This document shows, piece after piece, positions 10,490 to 18,763 of a stretch of DNA of 64,000 nucleotides. A program made the position numbers and the translations under genes. Source of the stretch: Sphingomonas paucimobilis NBRC 13935 (lineage in GTDB: Bacteria; Pseudomonadota; Alphaproteobacteria; Sphingomonadales; Sphingomonadaceae); assembly GCF_000739895.2 (NCBI RefSeq), contig NZ_BBJS01000043.1, forward strand, positions 62,001 through 126,000, given 5' to 3'. Under the pieces are notes generated by a model. That model did no database searches. It had not been told where the DNA came from and saw only the letters and a list, made by a program, of their open reading frames with translations. How positions within the stretch are numbered: the first letter of the stretch is position 1; every line of letters starts with the position of its first letter.

Positions 10490-10915
10490 TCAGTCGTCGC
10501 CCAGGAGCCGTAGCGTCATCTCGTCGCGCTTGCCGCCGAACCAGCGGTCGAGCGCGGCGGCGAGTAGCGGCGAGGGGCGGACCGTCTCGAAGAGAGTCAG
10601 CGACGATCGCAGCTTCATCGCGTCGATCTCGCCGAACACCGCGACGGGATCGCTGATGGGCAAGTCCTGCAACGCGGTCACGCACTCGATATAGCGCGGG
10701 CCGAGCACCGGATGATCGAAATAGTTGCGCGCTTCGTCCGCTGAGCGGATCGCGAAATGCTGCGCGGTCGAGCTGCGCCCGAGCCCCGCGATCTGCGGAA
10801 AGATGTACCAAATCCAGTGCGAGCGCTTGGCTCCGCGGCGGATTTCGGCGAGCGCGCCGGGATAGGCGAGCGTCTGGGCCTCGACGAAGCGGTCGAGCGA
10901 ATTGGCGTCGGGCAT
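10490..10915 (-). CDS. DUF1810 family protein
   Basis: A 141-aa protein beginning MPDANSLDRFVEAQTLAYPGALAEI, with the DUF1810 signature SHWIWYIFPQIAGLGRSSTA (residues 32-51) and the C-terminal LRSSLTLFETVRPSPLLAAALDRWFGG. The biochemical function of DUF1810 is unknown. Its ATG lies 2 bp after the stop of the SRAP gene, so the pair forms an operon controlled by the LexA box at 11563. This would make it an SOS-induced gene (inference from position). Confidence 0.9.
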   Translation of the reverse strand: MPDANSLDRFVEAQTLAYPGALAEIRRGAKRSHWIWYIFPQIAGLGRSSTAQHFAIRSADEARNYFDHPVLGPRYIECVTALQDLPISDPVAVFGEIDAMKLRSSLTLFETVRPSPLLAAALDRWFGGKRDEMTLRLLGDD

Positions 10916-10917
10916 TG

Positions 10918-11532
10918 TCAGAGCAGCGCCGGCTCGGCGAGGGGCGGATAGACCTGCGTCACGGTGAGGCTGCCCTTCGGCAGTGCCTTCAGGACATCGG
11001 CCGCGGGCACGGCGGGATCGAGCCAGTCCGCCCATTGATCGCGCCGGAGCGGGACGATCTGGCGATGGTGATAGGGCTTCACATCCTCACCCGGCTCCAT
11101 CGTCAGCATCGTGAAGGCTTCACCTGCCTGGGGATGCGAGCGCCAGATCCCGGCGATGCAGAACCATTCATGGTCGTCCAGCGTGAACAGGTATTTGGTC
11201 TTGCGCTTATGGCCGGGTTGGGGGTCCCCAAATTCGTAGAAGCCATCAGCAAGAATTAGGCACCGCCCGCTGGTGAACTCGCGGCCTTCGGACCGGAAAT
11301 TATACACCGGCTTCCCGCCCTGGCCGGGCCAGCTCCACTTGCGATTGACCAGTTCGCCAGCCCCCCGCTCGCCCTCCGCGCTGCGGACGATCGGCGCGGT
11401 ATCGCTGATCCTGATATCCTCGCGCGCGGCCACGTTCGGTGTGCCCTCGGGCATTTTGATCTTGATCTTCAGATCGTCGAAATCCCCGGCGATCGAGGCG
11501 ATATCCACCTCCAGTCGGTAGTCATTGCACAA
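10918..11532 (-). CDS. SRAP-domain protein (HMCES/YedK-like, intact active site)
   Basis: SRAP proteins shield abasic sites in single-stranded DNA by forming a DNA-protein crosslink through Cys2. The start is best placed at a TTG (11532), because this yields Met-Cys2-Asn-Asp-Tyr as the family requires, with AAGAAAGG about 12 nt upstream; upstream in-frame codons would bury the Cys. The glutamate is in ILADGFYEFGD and the histidine in YHHRQIVPLRRDQWADWL. It is 204 aa. It heads an operon with DUF1810 and is divergent from a second SRAP gene, with one LexA box between them. Confidence 0.88.
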   Translation of the reverse strand: MCNDYRLEVDIASIAGDFDDLKIKIKMPEGTPNVAAREDIRISDTAPIVRSAEGERGAGELVNRKWSWPGQGGKPVYNFRSEGREFTSGRCLILADGFYEFGDPQPGHKRKTKYLFTLDDHEWFCIAGIWRSHPQAGEAFTMLTMEPGEDVKPYHHRQIVPLRRDQWADWLDPAVPAADVLKALPKGSLTVTQVYPPLAEPALL

Positions 11533-11562
11533 AGCGGTCAGCCTTTCTTGCGACTCTTCGTT

Positions 11563-11577
11563 GTTCCCATTATGTTC
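11563..11577. promoter_or_regulatory. Shared LexA box between divergent SRAP genes
   Basis: GTTCCCATTATGTTC, identical to the box before imuA, fits GTTC-N7-GTTC. It lies 6 bp before the ATG of the plus-strand SRAP gene and about 30 bp before the TTG of the minus-strand one, so LexA should repress both. Confidence 0.88.
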
Positions 11578-11583
11578 TAGACT

Positions 11584-12102
11584 ATGGAGTCGCCAACCCC
11601 CTTTGATTCGGATGCGCCGCTGGGCGCTCGCCGCGCCATCATCCGGCGAAATCCGGACGATGCCAGCGAAATCGAGATGGTCGAGGCGACCTGGGGATCG
11701 AACCCGCGTTTCAGCGACGGCGAGTCTTACCGCTTCGTGCGCTCGGAGGGGCGGACCTTTCCGAGCCATCGCTGCCTCATTCCGGCGAGCGAATTCCACA
11801 TGACGGTCGGCAAGAAGCGCTACCGGGTGTCGCTCGACGACGGCAATCACTTCTACCTTGCCGGCATCTGGGAGCCGGCAATGGGCGACTGGCCGCTCTG
11901 CTACCGCGTCGTCACCGTACCGGCGAACTCCGAGGTCGCCCGCTATCAGGATCGCCACGGCGCGATCATCTATCGCCGGCAGGTCAAACAGTGGCTCGAT
12001 CTCACCTTTGCCGAAGCGGACCTGCTGGTGACGCCGCCGGCGCGGACGTTCGTGGTCGAGGAAGTCGGCGCCAGCGCCGGCCAGCGCATGCTGGCGATCT
12101 GA
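11584..12102 (+). CDS. Degenerate SRAP-family paralogue lacking Cys2
   Basis: A 172-aa SRAP-fold protein: WGSNPRFSDGESYRFVRSEGRTF, then RCLIPASEFHMTVGKKRY with the conserved glutamate, and LAGIWEPAMGDWPLCYRVVTVPAN. The N-terminus is MESPTPFDSD, so the catalytic Cys2 is absent. The usual HDR active-site motif reads QDR (YQDRHGAIIYRRQ). It therefore should not form the standard thiazolidine crosslink. Its start is directly after a LexA box, so it is expressed in the SOS response. It may have become a DNA-binding or partner protein (inference). It is convergent with the frameshifted gene downstream. Confidence 0.85.
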   Translation: MESPTPFDSDAPLGARRAIIRRNPDDASEIEMVEATWGSNPRFSDGESYRFVRSEGRTFPSHRCLIPASEFHMTVGKKRYRVSLDDGNHFYLAGIWEPAMGDWPLCYRVVTVPANSEVARYQDRHGAIIYRRQVKQWLDLTFAEADLLVTPPARTFVVEEVGASAGQRMLAI

Positions 12103-12141
12103 CATGCGGGGGCGGTCATCCCGAGAGGAACCCTGCCATGA

Positions 12142-12508
12142 TCAGCTCTTCCAGCGCACCGGGGTGAGGCGGATCGGCAGGGCGGGATCGATGGCGCGCC
12201 AGCCGCGCTGGCCGATCACATCATTGCTCTCCTTCGCGGCCCGGCCCGGCGCGAGCGACCAGGTAATATGGAAATGGCTGCCGTCGCCGCGCGCGGTAGT
12301 TCCGCCAATCTCGACCACAAGCGCCTGCACGCCCACTTCATCGTCCGCCTCGCCGCTACCTCGCCCGCGGTCGCGGTGGGCAGTGGTGTCGCCTCGTCGG
12401 TGGAGAACCGCAGCGTCACATGATCGGCGACTGTCTCGGCATAGCGGGGCGGGAAGCGCGCGAGCAGCGCCGGCGGTCATCGGGATCGAGCTTCCAGCCG
12501 ACCGTCAT
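12142..12508 (-). pseudogene. 2H-phosphoesterase-like protein, frameshifted twice
   Basis: Three frames join to one protein: MTVGWKLDPDDRR, then ALLARFPPRYAETVADHVTLRFS, then DDEVGVQALVVEIGG followed by SHFHITWSL and ending TPVRWKS. Two H-x-T motifs (HVTL and HITW), about 50 residues apart, resemble the 2H-phosphoesterase fold (LigT/tRNA-ligase CPDase), which acts on 2',3'-cyclic RNA ends. Frame breaks lie near 12467 and 12353; each looks like a lost G in a G-run. The start overlaps the cupin stop by 4 nt (ATGA). It is the last gene of the ligD operon. A sequencing error would restore an intact gene. Confidence 0.6.
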
Positions 12509-13006
12509 GCTTTCCAGCTTTGGCGAAGCGGGCCGTCCTTCCCGAGGATCGGGTCTTCCGCCGGGACGGGGAGCGCGCGCATCCGCTGTCGCGCTTCGTC
12601 GGACGGCGCCTCGCGGCAGATGTCCCAGTCCTGCCCCTGCGGGTAGGCGCCGACGACCATGAAGTCGTCGCTTACCTCGAGCCGGCGATGGCCAGTGGCT
12701 ACCGGCAGAACCACCGCATCGCCGGCGCACTTCGATCTCGCGCCCGCCCGGACCACCGAGCAGCAGCGTCCCGAACCCTGTCGCCACGCCGAGCGCTTCG
12801 TGCGCGGTCGAGTGATAATGGTGATAGCCATAGACCGTATCGCGCCATTGCGGCGGCCAGCCGTGATCGGTGAAGAGACGCTCGAATTGCTCGGCGGCCT
12901 CCTTGCCTTCGGCTTTGACGGCACCGCGATAGACGATAACCGGGAGCCGCTCGTTATTCGGCACCCAATCCTTCTGGTGCAGAATGAACTGTTCGGTCTC
13001 TATCAT
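12505..13006 (-). pseudogene. Cupin-domain protein, frameshifted
   Basis: The N-terminal part (MIETEQFILHQKDWVPNNER to GGREIEV, residues 1-93) and the C-terminal part (CAGDAVVLPVATGHRRLEVS to QSWKA) are in different frames, with the break near 12722-12727 where two bases (GC) seem to be missing. The cupin metal site is YHHYHSTAHE. This is the family often called cupin-domain protein of unknown substrate. It overlaps the exonuclease III stop by 4 nt (ATGA), so it was an operon member. Whether the break is real or an assembly error cannot be told from sequence. Confidence 0.7.
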
Positions 13007-13818
13007 GCCGTCTGCCGCGCTGTCGCCTTGCGGCGACGTTTCGGCTTGTCCGCAAGTTCGATCCACACCGGGGCATGGTCGCTGGTCTTCTCCCACCCGC
13101 GCACATGCGCGTCGACCTGCGCATCGACGAGCCGGTCGGCGAGCGCGGGGCTGAGCAGCAGATGGTCGATGCGCAAACCAGCGTTACGGGCATAAGCGTT
13201 CCGGAAATAGTCCCAGAAGGTATAGATGACCTCGCCGGGATGGATCGTCCGCAGCGCATCGGTCCAGCCCTGGTCCAGCAGGCGGAAATAGGCGGCCCTG
13301 ACCTCGGGCGCGAACAGCGCGTCGTCGAGCCAGCGCTCGGGTTTATAGACGTCGAGATCGGTCGGCATGACGTTGAAGTCGCCGGCGAGCATAACCGGCA
13401 GGCCGCTGTCGAGCAGTCCCTTCGCGTGCTCGATCAGCCGATCGAACCATTTGAGCTTGTAGTCGAACTTGGGACCGGGCCTGGGATTGCCGTTGGGCAG
13501 ATAGAGCCCACCGATGAGGATGCCGTTGACGGCGGCCTCGATATAACGGCTGTGGCTGTCGTCGGGATCGCCGGGGAGGCCGCGGCGCGTTTCGTGGATT
13601 TCGCCGACGCGGCTCAGGATCGCGACGCCGTTCCAGCTTTTCTGGCCGTGCCAGATCGCGTCATAGCCAAGATCACGGATCGATTGTTCCGGGAATCTCT
13701 CCTGCGGCGCCTTCAACTCCTGCAGGCAAACGATGTCGGGCTGCGCCTCTTCAAGCCAGCGTAGCAATACGGGGAGTCGGCCATTGACGCCGTTCACATT
13801 GTAGGTGGCGATCTTCAC
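13003..13818 (-). CDS. xthA: Exonuclease III family AP endonuclease
   Basis: A 271-aa enzyme of the exonuclease III (Xth) family, which cuts DNA at abasic sites and removes 3'-blocked ends. It shows MKIATYNVNGVNGRL at the start, CLQELKAP with the metal-binding Glu, LAGDFNVMPTDLDVY with Asp/Asn, RIDHLLLSPALADRL, and the C-terminal KTSDHAPVWIEL with the catalytic histidine. It overlaps ligD by 4 nt and the cupin gene by 4 nt, so the three are translated from one mRNA. It supplies end-processing for the neighbouring LigD (inference). Confidence 0.95.
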   Translation of the reverse strand: MKIATYNVNGVNGRLPVLLRWLEEAQPDIVCLQELKAPQERFPEQSIRDLGYDAIWHGQKSWNGVAILSRVGEIHETRRGLPGDPDDSHSRYIEAAVNGILIGGLYLPNGNPRPGPKFDYKLKWFDRLIEHAKGLLDSGLPVMLAGDFNVMPTDLDVYKPERWLDDALFAPEVRAAYFRLLDQGWTDALRTIHPGEVIYTFWDYFRNAYARNAGLRIDHLLLSPALADRLVDAQVDAHVRGWEKTSDHAPVWIELADKPKRRRKATARQTA

Positions 13819-15716
13819 AGGTCGGGGAGGGTCTGATCGGCGCGGCCCCAGCCGGCGAGCGCCTTCGACGCGGCGCGCTTCACCAGTTCCTTGGCATCAC
13901 CGACACGCCAGTGCGCGGGCGTGTCGATCGTCTCCATCTCCTTCCATGAGATCGGCGCTGCGACCGGCGCGCCCGATCGTGCCCGCACGCTATAGGGCAT
14001 GATGGCAGTCGCGCCGTGCTGGTTGCGCAGATAATCGACGAAGATGCGGCCCTTGCGCTGCGCCTTGGGCAAGGCGGCGGTGAAGTTGTCGGGGTCGCTC
14101 TGCGCGACCGCCTGGGCCAGGCGGTGCGCGAAGCTCTTCACCTCGGGCCACTCGGCGCGCGGTACCAGCGGCGCGATAACGTGGATGCCCTTGCCGCCGG
14201 TGACCATCGGGAAAGTTTTGAGCCCGATCGACTGGAGGATCTCGCGAAAGTGGAAGGCGGCCTTGCGCACGGCCTCGAAGTCGAGCCCTTCGTCAGGGTC
14301 GAGATCGAACACCAGCCGGTCGGCTTTCTCGACATCCTCGATGCGCGCTCCCCAGCCGTGGAACTCGATCGTGCCCATCTGGACGCAAGTCAGCAGGCCG
14401 TCCGGGGTGTCGATGTAGAGATAGGGTTCTTCGTGTCCGTCCTTCTCCATGATGCCGACATGCTTGACGGCATCGCCGAAGCTGCCGGCGTCGTGCTTCT
14501 GGAAGAAGCACTTCTTGGCGCGGCCCTGCGGACAACGCACCAGGCTGATCGGCCGCGATCCGACCCATGGCAGCATGATCGCGGCGACGGCGGCATAGTG
14601 GTCGGCGAGCGCGCCCTTGGTGATACCGCTGTCCGGATCGATGATCCGCTCCGGGTTGCTGATCTTTACCGACGATGGCGCCGTCACGGTCTGGACTGGC
14701 GCCGCGGTCTCCAGCACCACCGCCTCGGGCTTCTTGTCCTCGCGCAGGCCGAGATAGCTCGGATGGCGAAGCGTGCCTTCATTGGTCATCTCGGTATAGG
14801 CGATCTCGGCGACCAGCTTGGGCTTGAGCCAATGCGCGCCGCGAACTTCGGCACGGGGCGCTTTCACGGTGGGCGCCGACTGCTCGATCGGCTTCATGAT
14901 CTCCATGAGCCGGATCAGCTCGGCGGTGTCGAAGCCAGTGCCGACCTTGCCGGCGTAACGCAGCTCGCCTTTCTCGTGGATGGCGAGGATCAGCGAGCGG
15001 AACAGCCGCGACTTGTCCGACGGTGTCCAGCCGACGACGACGAACTCCTGCCGCTTGATGCACTTGGTCTTGACCCATGCACCCGACCGCGAGCCGACAT
15101 ATTTGCCGGTCGCGAGCTTCGAGATCACGCCTTCGAGCCCGGCGGCGCAGAACTGGTTGAGGAGCTTTTCGCCGCTGCCCACGATATGATCGGAGTAGCG
15201 CAACCGGCTCTTGCCCTTGGGCAGGATCTTCTGGAGCTTCGCCTTGCGCTCGACGAGCGGCAGGCCGGTCAAATCCTCGCCGTCGAGCTCCAGCAGGTCG
15301 AACGCGAAATAGTCGATCGTGGCTGGCGCGCCCTTGAGCGCACCTTGCAGCGCCTGAAAGCTCGATCGCCCGTCGGCATCGAGCACCACCGCTTCCCCGT
15401 CGATCAGCGCCGACCCGACCTTGAGCTTGAGGGCGTCCGTAACGATGCCGGCGAAGCGATCCGACCAGTCGAGACCGGAGCGGGTGTAGGCGCGGCCCTC
15501 ATCGCTGCCGACCGAGATCAGCGTCCGGTAGCCGTCATACTTCATCTCGTGGAGCCAACGGTCGCCGCTCGGCACGGTATCGACGAGCTGCGCGAGCTGG
15601 ACAGCCCGAAAGGGCGGTGGCGCTGTTGCCCCGGCGCGCCGGCGCGACGCGCCTTGCTCGCTGTGGGCGCGGGCAGCGTCCCGGGCCATCAGGTTTTCGG
15701 CGGGAATCGCGATCAT
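13815..15716 (-). CDS. ligD: ATP-dependent DNA ligase LigD (ligase plus polymerase domains)
   Basis: LigD joins DNA ends in bacterial non-homologous end joining. The ligase domain is N-terminal, with the nucleotidyl lysine in HEMKYDGYRTLI and DGEAVVLDADGR. The OB region contains EFVVVGWTPSDKSR. The primase-polymerase domain is C-terminal, with LVFDLDPDEGLDF carrying the metal-binding aspartates and TGGKGIHVIAPL. The 3'-phosphoesterase domain seen in many LigDs is absent. The start is placed at 15716 (MIAIPAENLMARD); an upstream start at 15851 would overlap the preceding small gene. It is 633 aa. No ku gene is present in the window. Confidence 0.93.
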   Translation of the reverse strand: MIAIPAENLMARDAARAHSEQGASRRRAGATAPPPFRAVQLAQLVDTVPSGDRWLHEMKYDGYRTLISVGSDEGRAYTRSGLDWSDRFAGIVTDALKLKVGSALIDGEAVVLDADGRSSFQALQGALKGAPATIDYFAFDLLELDGEDLTGLPLVERKAKLQKILPKGKSRLRYSDHIVGSGEKLLNQFCAAGLEGVISKLATGKYVGSRSGAWVKTKCIKRQEFVVVGWTPSDKSRLFRSLILAIHEKGELRYAGKVGTGFDTAELIRLMEIMKPIEQSAPTVKAPRAEVRGAHWLKPKLVAEIAYTEMTNEGTLRHPSYLGLREDKKPEAVVLETAAPVQTVTAPSSVKISNPERIIDPDSGITKGALADHYAAVAAIMLPWVGSRPISLVRCPQGRAKKCFFQKHDAGSFGDAVKHVGIMEKDGHEEPYLYIDTPDGLLTCVQMGTIEFHGWGARIEDVEKADRLVFDLDPDEGLDFEAVRKAAFHFREILQSIGLKTFPMVTGGKGIHVIAPLVPRAEWPEVKSFAHRLAQAVAQSDPDNFTAALPKAQRKGRIFVDYLRNQHGATAIMPYSVRARSGAPVAAPISWKEMETIDTPAHWRVGDAKELVKRAASKALAGWGRADQTLPDL

Positions 15717-15723
15717 CGCGACA

Positions 15724-15903
15724 TCACTTCTTCTTCTGATCGCCGCGATCGCCCTGGCCGGGCTTGACCGTCGTCTTTGCCTTGGTGCGCCGATCAGCGG
15801 CCAAGGATTTGCCGACGTCATCTGATTCCTTGAACTGGCCTTTCTCGTCACGCCGAACGTAGCGTTTGTCTGTACCCGTATCGATCAGTTCGCGCTTGCT
15901 CAT
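15724..15903 (-). CDS. Small highly charged protein upstream of ligD
   Basis: A 59-aa basic protein beginning MSKRELIDTGTDKRYVRRDEKGQF and ending GDRGDQKKK. It has AAGGAGAG as ribosome site. It lies 7 bp before ligD on the same strand and probably heads the ligD-xthA operon. Related short proteins are common next to LigD or Ku genes in alphaproteobacteria; their function is unknown. Confidence 0.75.
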   Translation of the reverse strand: MSKRELIDTGTDKRYVRRDEKGQFKESDDVGKSLAADRRTKAKTTVKPGQGDRGDQKKK

Positions 15904-16351
15904 GGACGCTCTCCTTCTTGGTGGAGAACGCGCGAGGAGTCGAGCGGTGCCCGGCCAGGCTTCGCCTTCGGCCGCAATGATTGCGGCGCTACTGCCCGGT
16001 CTCATCGAGCGTTGTCCGGTGAAGCAGTTCTCGACCATGCCGTGCCAGCAATCCAAGCGGCTCGGGAAGCGCGGCGGTAGGTTCGTTCCTCTTCGATGGA
16101 ATCAGAGCCAATCTGTTCAGAACTCGCTCGCACGGTGGTAATCCGCTGGGCGGGTAGTGAACGAGGCGGATAAGACCCGCTTGTCCAGCGCAGTGAGGAT
16201 CAGGATCCGACAGCAGCGAGTTCACGGAGGCCAACAAGCGCTTCTTGACTGCGCGCCAGGCCTTGATCTTGTTCAAATCATTTCCAAATCTTTCGAGCGG
16301 TTCAGCCGGACCGAAGCATAGCCGCGACCTGAAACGAAAGGAGGCAGAGTC
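15904..16351. other. Divergent intergenic region, no recognised gene
   Basis: 448 bp between the ligD operon (minus) and a small plus-strand gene. Open frames here lack ribosome sites and family resemblance. An AT-richer stretch around 16255-16300 probably holds the plus-strand promoter; AAAGGAGG at 16338-16345 is the ribosome site of the next gene. Confidence 0.4.
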
Positions 16352-16585
16352 ATGTCGCAGCCTGTTTCCCGATACCTTCATCCCTTCGATGTCGCCGAGC
16401 ATCCGACACTCGAACCCGAGGTGAAGCGCGCCATCCTCGCTTCCTGGGCATCCGACCGCGTCGCGGTCGAGGGTCAGCCGGCGCTCCGCCGGCCGCCAGG
16501 CGCCCGACATCCCGTCTCAGTCGACGAGATATTGGCTGCTCTACGATCGCTGGACGGCGAAGACGCTGGGCCAACCCTGCAGTGA
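16352..16585 (+). CDS. Hypothetical protein
   Basis: A 77-aa protein, MSQPVSRYLHPFDVAEHPTL at the start, with KRAILASWASDRVAVEGQPALR and a Pro-rich segment before VSVDEILAALRSLDGED. The strong AAAGGAGG site about 7 nt before the ATG supports it. It overlaps the next gene by 4 nt (GTGA). The pattern is that of a small unknown alphaproteobacterial protein; function unknown. Confidence 0.7.
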   Translation: MSQPVSRYLHPFDVAEHPTLEPEVKRAILASWASDRVAVEGQPALRRPPGARHPVSVDEILAALRSLDGEDAGPTLQ

Positions 16586-16953
16586 AAGGCGGACCGCTTC
16601 GGCGCTGGCGCGAGCGCGGCGGACGGGTTGTACGCGTCCTGCTGCCCTTTGAAGACATCATGGATGTCGCGCTCGCGCTGCTTGCCCTCTCGCCGGGTGA
16701 GCTTGCCGCGCTGGGCTGGAGCTTTGCCGCTCGCAAGCGTCTGCTCGAGCACTTTCTCATAGCCGGGAAAGAAGCGGATGCGATCGATCCGACGGCGCTT
16801 GACCGAACGATCCTGACGTTACGTCTGCCAGCGCGGGACGTGCGGCGGCTCCAGGATTTCGCTCGCCGGGAGCTCCCCAAGATGGCGAGCCGCGCGGCCG
16901 TGATCGATCGACTTGAAGCGGCGCTAGACACTGCCATCGGTGGGGAGCGCTGA
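16582..16953 (+). CDS. Hypothetical protein, coupled to the preceding gene
   Basis: A 123-aa helical protein starting with GTG in a GTGA overlap with the upstream stop. It contains DIMDVALALLALSPGELAAL, FAARKRLLEHFLIAGKEADA and LPARDVRRLQDFARREL. No domain was recognised. Overlap with the preceding gene suggests the two act together. It converges on a minus-strand membrane-protein gene. Confidence 0.6.
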   Translation: MKGGPLRRWRERGGRVVRVLLPFEDIMDVALALLALSPGELAALGWSFAARKRLLEHFLIAGKEADAIDPTALDRTILTLRLPARDVRRLQDFARRELPKMASRAAVIDRLEAALDTAIGGER

Positions 16954-16972
16954 ACCCCGCCCGCGCGGCGGG

Positions 16973-17596
16973 TCACCTCCCCGTCCCCTCGACGGCGAGC
17001 AAAGGCGGCGGGTCGCCGATCTTGACCCGCGTCTTCAACGTTCCATCCGGGCGTCGATGCAGGTCGATCCCTCCGAAATGCCGTCGCGTGAATGTCATGA
17101 GCTTCACGATGCTTTCGTAAGTCGTCGATGGTCCGAAGAACTTCACGGGCCCATGCCATTTGTCGCCCTCGATGACACGCATCCGATAGGTGCCAGGCGA
17201 AACCGGGACAGTGACGTCATCGTCGCCATGGACATAGACCGAGATGACGTGGTGGTCGGATCCGGGGTCGAACAGTTGGACGACAGCATTGGCCGATGCC
17301 GTCACCACCCGCATGCGCGATGTGGCATCGTGCGGGTCTATGGCCGCGTTCACCGTGACGCTTCCCGAGGGCGGAAAAGGCAAGGCTGCTTCCCGATCGG
17401 GGAGCCAGCCACTGCGCCTCGCTTCCCGGTACATCGGATAAAGGAAGGAGGCGGCGGACAGCAGAATGATCCACTTTTGCATGGGGTGGGGACCGAACCG
17501 CACCTTGCGGCCCTTCTGATAGTCGAAGCCCCGGTTGGTACCATCGAACCACGGGGCGCCTCCGAAACGTCCCACCCTGCGCCGCCGTTCGCGCAT
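16973..17596 (-). CDS. Hypothetical single-pass membrane protein
   Basis: A 207-aa protein; start at 17596 (MRERRRRVGRFGGAPWFDG). A probable membrane segment is QKWIILLSAASFLYPMYR (about residues 40-57), followed by a beta-rich exported domain (SVTVNAAIDPHDATSRMRVV, HHVISVYVHGDDDVTVPVSP, GDKWHGPVKFFGPSTTYES). The pattern suggests a tethered beta-sandwich domain; no family was recognised. The 17597-17895 gap upstream has no gene that I can support. Confidence 0.65.
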   Translation of the reverse strand: MRERRRRVGRFGGAPWFDGTNRGFDYQKGRKVRFGPHPMQKWIILLSAASFLYPMYREARRSGWLPDREAALPFPPSGSVTVNAAIDPHDATSRMRVVTASANAVVQLFDPGSDHHVISVYVHGDDDVTVPVSPGTYRMRVIEGDKWHGPVKFFGPSTTYESIVKLMTFTRRHFGGIDLHRRPDGTLKTRVKIGDPPPLLAVEGTGR

Positions 17597-17895
17597 ATAG
17601 TCCCTGTCATCGAGGCCCACGGCAACCCTCTGGTGGCGAGGTTCGGGGGACACAGCCGGAGCCGGCGCGCTTCGCGATCGGCAGGGGCGCGAGGCGCATG
17701 CAAAAGGCTGCCGTCCGGCTCCAGTGGATGCCAGGGTGCCGAAGCAACAGGATCGCGGGGCCGGGCCCACCCATCGCCTTCAAGTGTCGCTCCGATGGCA
17801 TAGCGCGTGGCCGTGGGCGCGGAAGCTCAGTGGTCGCGGTAGGCTCGCGAAAGCTAGTGCGCCGAGCGGGGAGCTTCGCCGGCGCCGGCCGCTGA

Positions 17896-18459
17896 TCAAG
17901 CATCGCCCGCCTGCCGGTCTTCAGCCGCCGAGATGCTCGTTCTCGACTGGAGGAGGGGCGCGAGCGCGAGCCGGACATCTGGAAGGGCCGGCTTGGCCCG
18001 GGCGGGAATGCGGATCGTCGTGTAGCCCGCGCGCTGCGTCATCGCATCGCGGTCCTGGTCGCGACGCGCGACGTGAGAGGAATCGTCGACCTCGATCAGG
18101 GCGACGACGGATCCGCTCGAGCGATCCTGCACGACGAAGTCGACAATTTTTTGCGAGAAGCTGTTGCGATCCGCCGCGCTGGCCTTGCGTCCATCGCGGC
18201 GGGGTGCCCGCAGGAGCGCTCCCATGGATACTTGGGCGTGGATGCGATGGCCGGGGAGGATCTGCTCGATCGCGGCCAGCATGGCCTCCTCCCTTTCGGT
18301 TAGGAACTGCCGCGCGACCGGTTCCGCTTGCGCTTGCGCTGGGACCGGCTCGGGCGGACCGCCGGGACGGGACGAGCTGTTGTTGAGCAATATCAGCAGC
18401 GCGAACGCGCAGCCGAGGAATATGATCATCGCAAGGGACGATCCGATGAGGCTGGGCAT
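17896..18459 (-). CDS. DUF2726 domain protein, membrane-anchored
   Basis: A 187-aa protein with an N-terminal membrane segment (SSLAMIIFLGCAFALLILLNN, residues 7-27), a Pro-rich linker, and a DUF2726 domain (FLTEREEAMLAAIEQILPGHRIHAQVSM, then FVVQDRSSGSVVALIEVDDSSHVARRDQDRDA). DUF2726 belongs to the restriction-endonuclease-like fold; the E-V-D-D-S-S-H and RDQDRDAMTQ motifs resemble its active-site region. Function is unknown. It lies upstream of a membrane-protein gene and downstream of a small gene on the same strand. Confidence 0.78.
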   Translation of the reverse strand: MPSLIGSSLAMIIFLGCAFALLILLNNSSSRPGGPPEPVPAQAQAEPVARQFLTEREEAMLAAIEQILPGHRIHAQVSMGALLRAPRRDGRKASAADRNSFSQKIVDFVVQDRSSGSVVALIEVDDSSHVARRDQDRDAMTQRAGYTTIRIPARAKPALPDVRLALAPLLQSRTSISAAEDRQAGDA

Positions 18460-18516
18460 ATGTCAGGCTTCCTCATTGTGGGCGATGTCCCGGCGCAGCC
18501 GCGCCGGCTTTGAAAG

Positions 18517-18720
18517 TCAGCTCCAGCCGTCGCGGCGGCCCTCACCGCTGTCCTTGAGCCCGCGCCGGTCGAGGCTTGAGCGCCGGATCTCCAGTTCGAC
18601 ACCGTCCCGGGTGTCGCGCGTCCGGATGTCCCGCGGATCGACATCGTTTCGCTTGGCAAAATCCTCGGCCGCCTTGGCGCTGCCGAACTTGCCCACCTCG
18701 TCGAAATCCCATCCACTCAT
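18517..18720 (-). CDS. Small hypothetical protein
   Basis: A 67-aa acidic-basic protein starting MSGWDFDEVGKFGSAKAAED with GGAG about 8 nt upstream. It contains AKRNDVDPRDIRTRDTRDG and ends GEGRRDGWS. It follows the MobF relaxase gene by 43 bp on the same strand. It has no recognised family. Confidence 0.55.
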   Translation of the reverse strand: MSGWDFDEVGKFGSAKAAEDFAKRNDVDPRDIRTRDTRDGVELEIRRSSLDRRGLKDSGEGRRDGWS

Positions 18721-18763
18721 CGTCGTCTCCATCATCAAGCTCCGGCGTCCGGCCGGCCGGTCT

